Shown here: in pieces, positions 1 to 8,367 of the stretch
How positions within the stretch are numbered: the first letter of the stretch is position 1
How the letters are laid out: each line of letters begins with the position of its first letter
Source: Bradyrhizobium valentinum
GTDB taxonomy: Bacteria > Pseudomonadota > Alphaproteobacteria > Rhizobiales > Xanthobacteraceae
Reading direction: 5' to 3'
Assembly: GCF_001440405.1 (NCBI RefSeq)
Contig: NZ_LLXX01000119.1
Location: forward strand, 158,692 to 222,691
Length of the DNA stretch: 64,000 bases
Translations under genes and position numbers: made by a program
Notes under the pieces: model-generated
What the model saw: the letters and a program-made list of their open reading frames with translations, nothing else
Told to the model about the DNA's origin: nothing
Databases searched by the model: none

Positions 1-1031
1 AGAACGCCTTCCAGCACGAGCGGATCTATGCGGAGTTGTTTGCCGCGACGCGGCCCGCCGCCGGCGGCGTGGTGGCGCTGGCATTAGGCGCCATCGAAAA
101 CGCGCTGCTCGACGTCAAAGCCAAGGCGCTGGGCGTGCCCTGTTACGAACTGCTCGGCGGCAAGATGCGCGACAGCATCCGGGTCTACTGGTCGCACTGC
201 GCGACCTGGCGCATCAATCATCCCGACTGGTTCAAGCCGGCCATTACCGACCTCGACGGCGTCAAGTCGATCGGCAACGAGGTGCGCGAGAAGGGCTTTA
301 CGGCGATGAAGACCAACATCTTCGTCTATACCGACGGCAAGCCGCAGGGCTGGCGGCCCGGCTTCGGCTCGCCGTTCGAGCCCGAGATCAACGTCGACCG
401 CAAGGTGTTGCGTAACCTCTGCATGCATCTGGAAGCGATCCGCGACGGCGCCGGGCCTGACGTCGACCTGCTGCTCGATCTCAATTTCAACGCCAAGACG
501 GAAGGGTATTTGAAGATACTCCGCGCCATCAAGGACATGGATTTGTTCTGGGTCGAGATCGACACCTTCAACCCGCAGGCGCTGGGTTACATCCGCCGCC
601 AGAGCCCGCACCCGGTCTCCTCCTGCGAGACGCTGCTGGGCCTGCGCGAGTTCCTGCCTTACTTCAACGAACAGGCAATGGATATCGCGATCATTGACAC
701 GCCCTGGAACGGGGTGTGGCAATCGATGAAGATCGCCGCCGCCGCGGAGCACTTTGAGGTCAACGTCGCCCCGCATAATTTCTACGGCCATCTCTGCACC
801 ATGCAGAACGCGCATTTCGCGGCCGCGGTGCCGAACCTGCGCATCATGGAGACCGACATCGATCGTCTCGCATGGGACCACGAACTGTTCACGCACGTGC
901 CCGAGATCGTCGACGGCCACCTGGTGATTCCGGATCGTCCGGGCTGGGGCACCGAACCCAGTGAGCAAGGCCTGCGCGCCCATCCGCCGAAGAGCAAGGG
1001 CGGGCTGTTGAATTACGGGCAGAAGAAGTAG
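1..1031 (+). CDS. Mandelate racemase/muconate lactonizing enzyme-like protein (5' end outside window)
   Basis: An enolase-superfamily enzyme, expected to abstract a proton alpha to a carboxylate in a (sugar) acid using Mg2+. The reading frame is open from base 3, so the true start lies before the window; the TTG at 36 is only an internal codon. Visible features are the N-terminal capping region ending GAIENALLDVKAKALG, a barrel strand carrying TAMKTN (likely Lys region), a metal-ligand strand LLLDLNFN, an acidic strand WVEIDTF, SSCETL, and a late APHNFYGHL segment that would supply the catalytic His. The C-terminal stretch with PGWGTEP is typical of the dehydratase-like branch. The substrate cannot be read from the sequence; sugar-acid dehydratase is the most likely class. 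It ends just before a palindromic repeat. Confidence 0.85.
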   Translation, partial: NAFQHERIYAELFAATRPAAGGVVALALGAIENALLDVKAKALGVPCYELLGGKMRDSIRVYWSHCATWRINHPDWFKPAITDLDGVKSIGNEVREKGFTAMKTNIFVYTDGKPQGWRPGFGSPFEPEINVDRKVLRNLCMHLEAIRDGAGPDVDLLLDLNFNAKTEGYLKILRAIKDMDLFWVEIDTFNPQALGYIRRQSPHPVSSCETLLGLREFLPYFNEQAMDIAIIDTPWNGVWQSMKIAAAAEHFEVNVAPHNFYGHLCTMQNAHFAAAVPNLRIMETDIDRLAWDHELFTHVPEIVDGHLVIPDRPGWGTEPSEQGLRAHPPKSKGGLLNYGQKK

Positions 1032-1042
1032 CGGGATTATGC

Positions 1043-1144
1043 TGTCATACCCCGCGAAGGCGGGGTATCCAGTACGCCGCGGCTTATCCGTCTTATCACC
1101 AACGTCTCGGCGTACTGGATCGCCCGCCTTCGCGGGCGATGACA
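1043..1144. repeat. Palindromic intergenic repeat
   Basis: A long imperfect inverted repeat. The left arm starts TGTCATACCCCGCG and runs into CCAGTACGCCG; the right arm mirrors it with CGGCGTACTGGAT and ends GCGGGCGATGACA. Each arm contains its own small hairpin. It lies between convergent genes and could fold as a transcript-end structure. Elements ending in a GTCAT/ATGAC motif recur at 54.0 kb, so it belongs to a dispersed family (inference). Confidence 0.75.
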
Positions 1145-1178
1145 GTGCTGGTTGTTGGTGGAGTTCGCAAGGCTCCGC

Positions 1179-2408
1179 TCAATTATCATCCGGTCCACTC
1201 GCAAACGCGCTCTCGATTACGTCGCCGATCGGTTGCCAGGAATTGCCGTCGAACTGCACCAGCCGCATCTGCTCGATCGGATGGAAGTCGGCAGGCCCGG
1301 TGGTCATCGCAATTCCCGGAAGCGCTATCGGGCTCTGGTAATTCCTAAGGGACGCCGCCTGCCGCATGATGTTCTCGCGCGACAGATCATCGCCGCACTG
1401 GGTCAACACCTGAACCATGGTGGCCGCCGCCGCATAGCCGAAGATGGCGTTGCCATCTTCCTTGTCACCATCAGGGTAATATTTGTCCATGAACGCCAGC
1501 CAGTCCTTGATGGCGGGATCTTCCTTCCAAGTGGTGTCGCTGGCATCCTTCAGGAACGAGGTCGAGATCACGCCGACGGAATTCTGAAGTCCCGCCGGTC
1601 TTAACGCATTCGCGATCGAAGCTGCCGCATTGACCAGCAACAACTGTGGATGCCAACCCAGTTCGGCCGCTCTGCGGATCGCACGCGCCGAGATCGGCGG
1701 CGCGCAATTGAGCACGAGCACTTCAGCGCCGGAGTTCTTGAGGATGTCGACCTGGGTATCGATTGACATGTCCGCATCAATGGCGATGTCCGCAACGATC
1801 ATATTCGCGGTGAGGCCGAGTCCCTCCTGCAATCCCCGGAACAGATCGCGACCAAACTGGTCGTTCTGCCAGAGCACGGCGATCTTCCTGCTCGGATAGG
1901 CGGCCTGGATGTAATTGGCATAGATCCGTCCTTCGGACCGGAACGTCGGCTGCCAGCCCATCGTCCAGGGAAATCGCTTCGGATGCGCCCACTCCTCGTC
2001 GCCGGAGGCGACAAAGAGCTGCGGGATGCTCCTCTCATTGAGATAGGTTCGCGTCGCTAGATTGCTCGGCGTGCCGAACGATCCGAACATCAGGTGAACG
2101 CGCTCCTGCTCGACCAGTTCATGGGTGTGCTCGACCGCCGTTCTCGGATTGGAGCTGTCGTCGCGCGAGATGAATTTGATCTTGCGCCCGTTGATGCCGC
2201 CGCGCTCGTTGACCATGTCGAAATAGGCGGCTTCAGCCCTGCCGATCGAAGCGAACGCGGCCAATGGCCCCGTATAGGGCATGATGTTGCCGATGCGGAT
2301 TTCGGTATCCGTCACACCGGCAGCGCGGGTTGGCGGGGCGAGCCAAATCGATGCCAGCAACAATGCGGTGAAGAAGGCTGGTGACAGCCATTTTATTCTT
2401 GTTTTCAT
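1179..2408 (-). CDS. ABC transporter periplasmic binding protein, branched-chain amino acid (Peripla_BP_6) type
   Basis: A 409-residue periplasmic ligand-binding protein of the LivK/urea-amide type. The start at 2408 (MKTRIKW) gives a classical signal peptide: a KTRIK basic region, a hydrophobic core and a cleavage site after PPTRAA. The mature protein opens with VTDTEIRIGNIMPYTGPLAAF, the usual first strand of this family, followed by KFISRDDSSNPRTAVEHTHELVEQERVHLMFG and a repeated FGRDL motif region. A longer frame to 2453 adds 15 residues upstream of the signal peptide and is less likely. No permease or ATPase genes lie beside it, so it is an orphan receptor or serves a transporter encoded elsewhere. 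The ligand is unknown. Confidence 0.9.
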   Translation of the reverse strand: MKTRIKWLSPAFFTALLLASIWLAPPTRAAGVTDTEIRIGNIMPYTGPLAAFASIGRAEAAYFDMVNERGGINGRKIKFISRDDSSNPRTAVEHTHELVEQERVHLMFGSFGTPSNLATRTYLNERSIPQLFVASGDEEWAHPKRFPWTMGWQPTFRSEGRIYANYIQAAYPSRKIAVLWQNDQFGRDLFRGLQEGLGLTANMIVADIAIDADMSIDTQVDILKNSGAEVLVLNCAPPISARAIRRAAELGWHPQLLLVNAAASIANALRPAGLQNSVGVISTSFLKDASDTTWKEDPAIKDWLAFMDKYYPDGDKEDGNAIFGYAAAATMVQVLTQCGDDLSRENIMRQAASLRNYQSPIALPGIAMTTGPADFHPIEQMRLVQFDGNSWQPIGDVIESAFASGPDDN

Positions 2409-2669
2409 CAACGCGGCCCTCGAACCCGAGCTGTTCAGAGCTCGTGACGCCACCCAGCGATGACGATGATAGCGCGGGAGTTCAGGTTGTTAAAATGAAA
2501 TGTTGGCGGCGCGGCATTGCCACGCCAAATGGGTCGGCAGTCTTCATAAAATGAGACGTTGCGGTTCAGGCGTGTTTGATGTCCGATATACCCTCAGCAG
2601 CGGCACGAATTCGAACATCGCTGGATATCCGATTTGCATCTAAGCAGTGTGTGGCAAGGAGGTCGAGGC

Positions 2670-3014
2670 ATGAGGATAACGATCGTAGCTTTGGGAACGG
2701 CCCTGGTCCTGTGTAACCTGGGCACGTTTGGTACCGCAGCGCATGCGCAGACGGCCCAAGCCGTTCGTGAACCACGGGAAAGGCCCCTCATCAGGGTGCC
2801 CGTCGTAAGGCCAACTCCCTACTGGGATTACAATATCGTTCCACGATATCGTTATCGCCCTGAGGACGACCGGGTCGATCCATGCGGCGGGCCCGTAGTG
2901 CCGGTGATACGCGAAGGGCCTCAAGAGGCAACGGTTCCGTTGTGGCTGGCGAACGAATTGGGTCTTGGCCGTGTGCATGGTCGAGATTGGCCGTGTAGGG
3001 GTCGAAATCGGTAA
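2670..3014 (+). CDS. Small secreted hypothetical protein
   Basis: A 114-residue protein not recognised as a known family. The start at 2670 is set by a strong AAGGAGG Shine-Dalgarno sequence at 2656-2662 and gives a clear signal peptide (MRITIVALGTALVLC, cleavage near AHAQT). The mature part is short, rich in Pro, Arg and Tyr (PVVRPTPYWDYN, PRYRYRPEDD) and contains two Cys residues (DPCGG and WPCRG) that could form a disulfide. A periplasmic location is likely. It has no operon partner: the gene upstream points away and the one downstream is convergent, with a palindromic repeat between. Confidence 0.6.
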   Translation: MRITIVALGTALVLCNLGTFGTAAHAQTAQAVREPRERPLIRVPVVRPTPYWDYNIVPRYRYRPEDDRVDPCGGPVVPVIREGPQEATVPLWLANELGLGRVHGRDWPCRGRNR

Positions 3015-3041
3015 AGCACCGATTGAGCAGCAACGTAGCCC

Positions 3042-3122
3042 GTAGGATGGGTGGAGCGCAGCGATACCCATCAATGACAACGCACAAAGTTGATGGGTAT
3101 CGCTTCGCTCCGCCCATCCTAC
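3042..3122. repeat. Palindromic element, copy 1 of 3 (GTAGGATGGGT family)
   Basis: About 81 bp with terminal inverted arms: GTAGGATGGGTGGAGCGC on the left and GCTCCGCCCATCCTAC on the right, around a short unpaired centre. It sits 3 bp beyond the hyuA stop codon. Copies 2 and 3 are at 6859 and 8287. The arms are about 30 nt and could form one long hairpin in RNA or DNA. Confidence 0.9.
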
Positions 3123-3125
3123 ATA

Positions 3126-5171
3126 TCAGCGCAGCGAAATATCCAGCCAGCCCAACGCATTGACCGTGAGGCGGTCGCCGGTGTCGACGAGCACGGTCGT
3201 GGTCTCGGCCTCGATGATGGCGGGTCCGGCCAAAGTGTGGCCGGGCCGCAGATCATCGAGCGCATAGACCGGGACTTCGCGCCACCCGCCGAAGAAGGCC
3301 TGCCGCCGGTTGCGTGGCGAGCAGGTGCTGGATGCCGCGGCTTCCCGCGCGTCCTCGCCCTGCCGCTGAACTTCGCCGACGGCGGCGACGCGGGCATTGA
3401 CGAAGACGACCTCCTGGCCGCGCGAGGCGTAGGTATACAATTCCTCGTGCCTGACGTGAAAGCGGTCCTCGATCTGGTCGACAAGGTCAGCAGCGTTCCA
3501 GTCGAGGCCGTCGAGCGATACGTCGATCTCAAAGATCTGTTCGCCGTAGCGCATCTCGGCGGAGCGCTCGATTGAAACGGGGCCGCTGAACCATGAGCGC
3601 AGCCGGCCGGCGGCCTGTTGCTCCAGCCTGGCGAACAGCTCGCGCACTTCATCGGCGGTGATACGCGCGGCCGCGCCGTAATGCGTGCGGCTGACCTCGT
3701 AGCGGAGATCGCTGGTCAGCATGCCCCAGGCCGACAGCACCGAGGCCACCGTCGGCACGATGATGCGCTTGATCTCGAGTTCGCGCGCCACTTCCGCCGC
3801 GTGCAGGCCTGCCGCGCCACCGAAACTGAGCAGCGCAAACTTGCGGGGATCGACGCCGCGGCGCAGCGTCATCAGGCGAATGCCGTCGGCCATGTTCAGA
3901 TTGATCATGCGGTAGATGCCAGCGGCGGCCTCGACGCGCGACAGCTCCATCGTCTTGGCGATGCGGTCGACCGCGGCTTCCGACGCCGCGCGGTCGAGCG
4001 GTCGCTTGCCACCCATGAAGGCGGTGGCATCGAGGTAGCCGAGCACAACATTGGCGTCGGTGACGGTCGCAGCCAAGCCGCCATTGCCGTAACAGGCCGG
4101 GCCCGGCACCGAGCCTGCGCTCTCCGGCCCCACCCGCAGCGTGCGGCTGGCATCGACGCTGGCGATCGAGCCGCCGCCTGCGGCGATGCTCGCAATGTCG
4201 AGGCTGCGCAGCGCGATGCGCTGGCCCGCGAGCATGCCGTCGGCGGAGAGCGACGCCTGCCCGCCCGAGATCAGCGAAATGTCGGTCGAGGTGCCGCCCA
4301 TGTCGAACGGCACGAGGTCGGGAATGCCGACCAGATCAGAACAGCGCCGGCCGCCGGACATGCCGCCCGCGGGTCCCGACAGCACCGTGCCTGCGGCAAG
4401 CCGCGAGGCTTCCTCGACCGGGGCCATGCCGCCATGTGACAGCACGACAAAGAGGCTGCCCTTGAAACCGGCCTCGCTAAGGCGCGCTTCGAGGTTGGTC
4501 AGATAGCGCCGCACGATCGGCTCGACATAAGCGTTCACGATCGTGGTCGAGGCGCGCTCATACTCCTTGATCTGCGGCAGCACGTCGCTGGAGCGCGAGA
4601 TGCTGATGTCAGGTAGCGCCTGCTTCAGCCGTTCGACCGCGGCGAGCTCGTGAACCGGATTGAGATAGGAATGCAGGAAGCACACCGCGACCGAGGTCGC
4701 GCCCGATTTCTTGATACCGGCAATCGCGCCATCGAGCGATTTTGGATCGAGCGGAATAAGCACCTCGCCATTGGCCCTGAGCCGCTCCTTGACGCCGAAG
4801 CGCCGTTCGCGCGGCACCAGCGGCTCCGGCGGCGGCGAACGCAAATCGTAGCGATCCGGCTTGAGACCCTCGCGCATCTCGATGACGTCGCGATGGCCTT
4901 CGGTGGTCAAGAGCGCGACCTTTGCGCCTTTGCGCTCCAGCAGCGCATTGGTGGCAACCGTGGTGCCGTGAACCAACCGGTCGGTCGAGGCCAGCATTTC
5001 CGCGCGCGTGATGTTCAGCCGCCGCGCCAGTTCTTCCAGGCCCGCCATCACGCCGAGCGATTGATCCGCCGGAGTCGATGGCGATTTTGCAAATATCGTC
5101 CGCCCACTCTCGTCCGTCGCCACGAGATCGGTGTAGGTCCCGCCGACGTCAACGCCGATCCTGAACATCAT
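3126..5171 (-). CDS. hyuA: Hydantoinase/oxoprolinase subunit A
   Basis: The ATP-dependent ring-opening subunit of the N-methylhydantoinase/5-oxoprolinase family, 681 residues, close to the usual 680-700. The N-terminal ASKHA-type phosphate loop is GVDVGGTYTDLVA (about residues 6-18); further family motifs are LVHGTTVATNALLERKGA, a DMGGTSTDISLI loop near residue 290, and FGGAAGLHAAEVA. It forms a heteromer with HyuB, encoded immediately upstream; the stop of hyuB and the start of hyuA overlap as ATGA at 5168-5171, which fixes this start and implies coupled translation. The actual substrate (hydantoin, oxoproline, or an acetophenone- or caprolactam-type compound) cannot be told from sequence. 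Confidence 0.9.
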   Translation of the reverse strand: MMFRIGVDVGGTYTDLVATDESGRTIFAKSPSTPADQSLGVMAGLEELARRLNITRAEMLASTDRLVHGTTVATNALLERKGAKVALLTTEGHRDVIEMREGLKPDRYDLRSPPPEPLVPRERRFGVKERLRANGEVLIPLDPKSLDGAIAGIKKSGATSVAVCFLHSYLNPVHELAAVERLKQALPDISISRSSDVLPQIKEYERASTTIVNAYVEPIVRRYLTNLEARLSEAGFKGSLFVVLSHGGMAPVEEASRLAAGTVLSGPAGGMSGGRRCSDLVGIPDLVPFDMGGTSTDISLISGGQASLSADGMLAGQRIALRSLDIASIAAGGGSIASVDASRTLRVGPESAGSVPGPACYGNGGLAATVTDANVVLGYLDATAFMGGKRPLDRAASEAAVDRIAKTMELSRVEAAAGIYRMINLNMADGIRLMTLRRGVDPRKFALLSFGGAAGLHAAEVARELEIKRIIVPTVASVLSAWGMLTSDLRYEVSRTHYGAAARITADEVRELFARLEQQAAGRLRSWFSGPVSIERSAEMRYGEQIFEIDVSLDGLDWNAADLVDQIEDRFHVRHEELYTYASRGQEVVFVNARVAAVGEVQRQGEDAREAAASSTCSPRNRRQAFFGGWREVPVYALDDLRPGHTLAGPAIIEAETTTVLVDTGDRLTVNALGWLDISLR

Positions 5172-6835
5172 GAGGACGCCTGCTCCGCCGCGACGTCCGT
5201 CAGGCCCTGCTCGCGGTCGCGCCGGCGCGCTTCCGCCGATCGCTTGTCAGGCGGTCCCCAGCCGCCGCCGCCGGAGGAACGGATCTCAAGGCAATCGCCG
5301 GGGCGCAGCTCGATGCCAACTTCCTTGGTTCGCAGCACGAGCGGCTCGCGGCCTTCGGAGAGCAGACGATAATGATGCGGCTTGCCGTCCTCGCCGCCGA
5401 GCATCCCGCAAGGACCATGGCGCGCGCCATCGCCCGCCGTGTTACCCTTTGCGATCTTCTCGGTTTCCAGCACCAGATCGAGCGACACGCCAAGGCCTCC
5501 GCGATGCTGGCCGTCGCCGCCGGAGCCGGGGCGGAATTCATGCATGCGGAAATGCAGCGGGAAACGCACTTCGGCGACTTCGAGGCTGCCGAACTTCAGT
5601 CCGCCGACCGAATGCCACTCCCCGATTGAGGACCAGCCGTCGCCGCCGGCCGACGCGCCGCCGCCCGGCCGCGCCTGGAACAGGTGCCAGATGAAATTCT
5701 TTCCCGTGCGCGGGTCCTCGCCTTGGATCGCGATCCGGAAGCGGCGGCTCCAGCCGGCCATCGCGCGTTCCGGGCACGACGCCGACAGCGCCTTCACAAT
5801 GGCTTCTACGATTTCATTCGAGGGATGGCTGGTGCACAGCGTCACCGGCCGGCCCGGATCGGCCCACACCACCGTGCCCTGTTTTGCAATCACCTTCAGC
5901 GGCCGTAGCGCGCCAGTATTTTTTGGGATCTCCGCATCGATCAAATAGGCAAAGGCCATCGCCACCGCCGCCTGCATGTTGGCGTGCGAGGAGTTCACAA
6001 AACTGGTCGACTGTGGATCGGAATCGGAAAGATCGACTTCGACATCGCTGCCCTTCTTGGTCACCTTCGCGGCGATGCGGATATCGGTGCGGCCATGGCC
6101 GTCGTCGTCGAGAAACGCCTCGCCATGGAACACGCCGTCTTTCCAGGTCGAGACGACAGCGCGGGTCTGTTGCTCGGTCGCATCGAGGATCGCTTCCATG
6201 GCGGCTTCCACCACCGGCGCGCCGAATTCGGCAAATAGCCGCGACAGCCGCCGCTCGCCGAGATGCGCCGCGCCGAGCATTGCCGCGAGGTCGCCGCGGA
6301 ACTCGCGGGGGTTGCGAATGTTCAACGCCAATAGATCGAGCAGATCGTCGCGCAGCCTGCCGGCCTCATAAAGCTTGATCGGCGGGACGCGCAGGCCTTC
6401 CTGATAAATCTCGGTCGCGGCTGGATTATAGGCGCCATGGGTGGCGCCGCCGATGTCGCTCTGATGCGCGCGCACGATGGTCCAGAGCAGGCGCTTGTCG
6501 CCGGCGAAGACCGGGACGAAGGCGGTCAGATCGGGCAGATGACTGCCGCCATGATAGGGATCGTTGAGCAGGATGACGTCGCCCCGTTGCACGTCCTTGA
6601 ACCGTTCCTCGACCGCGAGCGTCGCCCATGGCAGCGCGCCGACATGAACCGGCAGATGATCGGCCTGCGCGATCAGGCGGCCACCGGTGTCGCAGATCGC
6701 CAGCGAGAAATCGCGGCTGGAGTTAAGGATCTGCGAATAGGAGGTGCGAAGCATCGCCTCGCCCATCTCTTTCACGATCGAACTGAGCCGGTGCTGGACG
6801 ACGGAACGCGTGATGGGATCGATCTTGGCGAACAT
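5168..6835 (-). CDS. hyuB: Hydantoinase/oxoprolinase subunit B
   Basis: The 555-residue partner of HyuA, needed for ATP-driven hydrolysis of a cyclic amide. It begins MFAKIDPITRSVVQHRLSS, the standard family N-terminus, with SSRDFSLAICD, HVGALPWAT, NDPYHGGSHLPD and GSGGDGQHRGG loops further on, ending in a GGGGWG segment usual for the subunit. The frame stays open to 6937, but the extra 34 residues (GGAKRYPS...) are translated from palindromic element copy 2 and are not homologous, so 6835 is the start. It overlaps hyuA by 4 bp and follows the aminotransferase gene in the same direction. Confidence 0.9.
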   Translation of the reverse strand: MFAKIDPITRSVVQHRLSSIVKEMGEAMLRTSYSQILNSSRDFSLAICDTGGRLIAQADHLPVHVGALPWATLAVEERFKDVQRGDVILLNDPYHGGSHLPDLTAFVPVFAGDKRLLWTIVRAHQSDIGGATHGAYNPAATEIYQEGLRVPPIKLYEAGRLRDDLLDLLALNIRNPREFRGDLAAMLGAAHLGERRLSRLFAEFGAPVVEAAMEAILDATEQQTRAVVSTWKDGVFHGEAFLDDDGHGRTDIRIAAKVTKKGSDVEVDLSDSDPQSTSFVNSSHANMQAAVAMAFAYLIDAEIPKNTGALRPLKVIAKQGTVVWADPGRPVTLCTSHPSNEIVEAIVKALSASCPERAMAGWSRRFRIAIQGEDPRTGKNFIWHLFQARPGGGASAGGDGWSSIGEWHSVGGLKFGSLEVAEVRFPLHFRMHEFRPGSGGDGQHRGGLGVSLDLVLETEKIAKGNTAGDGARHGPCGMLGGEDGKPHHYRLLSEGREPLVLRTKEVGIELRPGDCLEIRSSGGGGWGPPDKRSAEARRRDREQGLTDVAAEQASS

Positions 6836-6858
6836 TCGGTGCCGTTGTTGTTGGTTTC

Positions 6859-6942
6859 GTAGGATGGGTAGAGCGAAGCGAAACCCATCGATTGGTACGG
6901 ATGAACGAAATGATGGGTATCGCTTCGCTCCACCCATCCTAC
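6859..6942. repeat. Palindromic element, copy 2 of 3
   Basis: Same family as 3042-3122: left arm GTAGGATGGGTAGAGCGAAG, right arm GCTTCGCTCCACCCATCCTAC. It occupies the gap between the aminotransferase stop (6956) and the hyuB start (6835), inside an apparent operon. Read on the minus strand it gives a false in-frame N-terminal extension of hyuB. Confidence 0.9.
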
Positions 6943-6955
6943 GAAGCTGCGCTAG

Positions 6956-8272
6956 TCAGAGCGTACGTGCAACCTCCTCAAGCGCGCCCGACGCCGCGTC
7001 AATGATCGCATGTATATCGGCATCCGTCATCGGGGTCGACAATGCCATCAAGCCATTGCCCGCCGCCAGCACGCCGCGATTGAGCAGCGCGCGCGAGAAA
7101 GCCGCCTGGCGCCGTGCCTCTTCCTCGCTCAGATAGGCCGAGCGATAGTCGCGGATCGGGCGATCGGCGAAATGAATCTTGAGCAGCGAACCCAAGCCCA
7201 CCGTGCCGCCGGGCACGCCGTGGCGGCGAAACGCATCGTCGATGCCGGCGCGAACGGCCCGCCCCATCGCATCGAGGCGCGCAAAGGCCGCGTCGTCGAG
7301 CAGCTCCATCGCGGCGATTCCTGCACGCATCGTCACTGGATTGGCGGAGAACGTGCCGCCATGCGGCAGCGCCGGCTTGCCCGGGCGCGGATCGAACACC
7401 GCCATGACGTCCCGGCGGCCGCCGATCGCGCCGACTGGAAAGCCGCCGCCGATGATTTTTCCCAACGTGGTCAGGTCCGGATCGATGTTCCAGATACCCT
7501 GCGCGCCGCGATAGCCGAGGCGAAAGGTGATGACCTCGTCGAAGATCAGGAGTGAGCCGACCTCGCGCGTGACCTTTCGAAGTGTCTCCAGATAAGCGTG
7601 ATCCGCCGGTGCGAGCCCGGCGCGGTTAGGCATGGGATCAACCAGCACGCAGGCGAGCCCCTCGCCATGCTCGCGGATCAGGCTGACGGCCGCTTCCGTA
7701 TCGTTGAAGGGAATGGTGACGACGTCAGCCAGCACATTGTCCGGTGTGCCCCTGGCGTAGGCCACCGACACCGGCGCGTTGCGGCCCCATGCTTCCGGCG
7801 TGGGATCGAGGCTCACCTCGGCGTAGTCATAGGAGCCGTGATAGGCGCCCTCGCATTTCGCGATCTTGGGACGGCCGGTATGCGCGCGCGCCGCCTTCAG
7901 CGCCATCATCACCGCTTCGGTGCCGGAATTGGCGAAACGTATCTGATCGACGGACGGCAGCCGCGAAACCAGGAGCTCGGCGAGGTCAACCTCGGATTCC
8001 GTCGGCAGGCCGAACGCCGAACCCAGCGCGAGCTGCGCTGTCGCTGCCTTGATCAATGCGGGATGCGCGTGGCCGTGAATCTGCGAGGTGAAATTGTTGA
8101 TGCAGTCGATATAGACGTTGCCGTCGAGATCCCAGACCCGGCAGCCCTCGCCGCGCGCGGCGTAGATCGGATAGGGCTTCATGAATACGGTGGTGCGCGT
8201 ATTGCCGCCGGGCAGGCTCGCCAGCGCGCGGTCGTACATTTTCTGCGATGACGAGTCCGGATCCGGGTACAT
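6956..8272 (-). CDS. Class III aminotransferase / glutamate-1-semialdehyde aminomutase-like
   Basis: A PLP enzyme of fold type I, 438 residues. Visible motifs are NSGTEAVMMALKAAR near residue 115 (phosphate-binding Ser-Gly-Thr), an EGAYHGSYDY loop, the FDEV aspartate near 245 and the Schiff-base lysine in TTLGKIIGGGFP near 272. The overall pattern is that of HemL-like proteins, but its place between an MFS transporter and a hydantoinase pair argues for a catabolic transamination (for example of a beta- or omega-amino acid released from a cyclic amide) rather than haem synthesis. It is codirectional with hyuB but separated by palindromic element copy 2. Confidence 0.88.
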   Translation of the reverse strand: MYPDPDSSSQKMYDRALASLPGGNTRTTVFMKPYPIYAARGEGCRVWDLDGNVYIDCINNFTSQIHGHAHPALIKAATAQLALGSAFGLPTESEVDLAELLVSRLPSVDQIRFANSGTEAVMMALKAARAHTGRPKIAKCEGAYHGSYDYAEVSLDPTPEAWGRNAPVSVAYARGTPDNVLADVVTIPFNDTEAAVSLIREHGEGLACVLVDPMPNRAGLAPADHAYLETLRKVTREVGSLLIFDEVITFRLGYRGAQGIWNIDPDLTTLGKIIGGGFPVGAIGGRRDVMAVFDPRPGKPALPHGGTFSANPVTMRAGIAAMELLDDAAFARLDAMGRAVRAGIDDAFRRHGVPGGTVGLGSLLKIHFADRPIRDYRSAYLSEEEARRQAAFSRALLNRGVLAAGNGLMALSTPMTDADIHAIIDAASGALEEVARTL

Positions 8273-8286
8273 GCGGCTGCCTCTTC

Positions 8287-8367
8287 GTAGGATGGGTAGA
8301 GCGTAGCGAAACCCATCACGCTTCGACCGGCAATTGATGGGTATCGCTTACGCTCCACCCATCCTAC
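8287..8367. repeat. Palindromic element, copy 3 of 3
   Basis: Same family as 3042 and 6859: left arm GTAGGATGGGTAGAGCGTAG, right arm CTACGCTCCACCCATCCTAC. The MFS transporter stop codon (8364-8366 read on minus) lies inside the outer end of the element, so insertion appears to have supplied or replaced the gene end. Confidence 0.9.
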
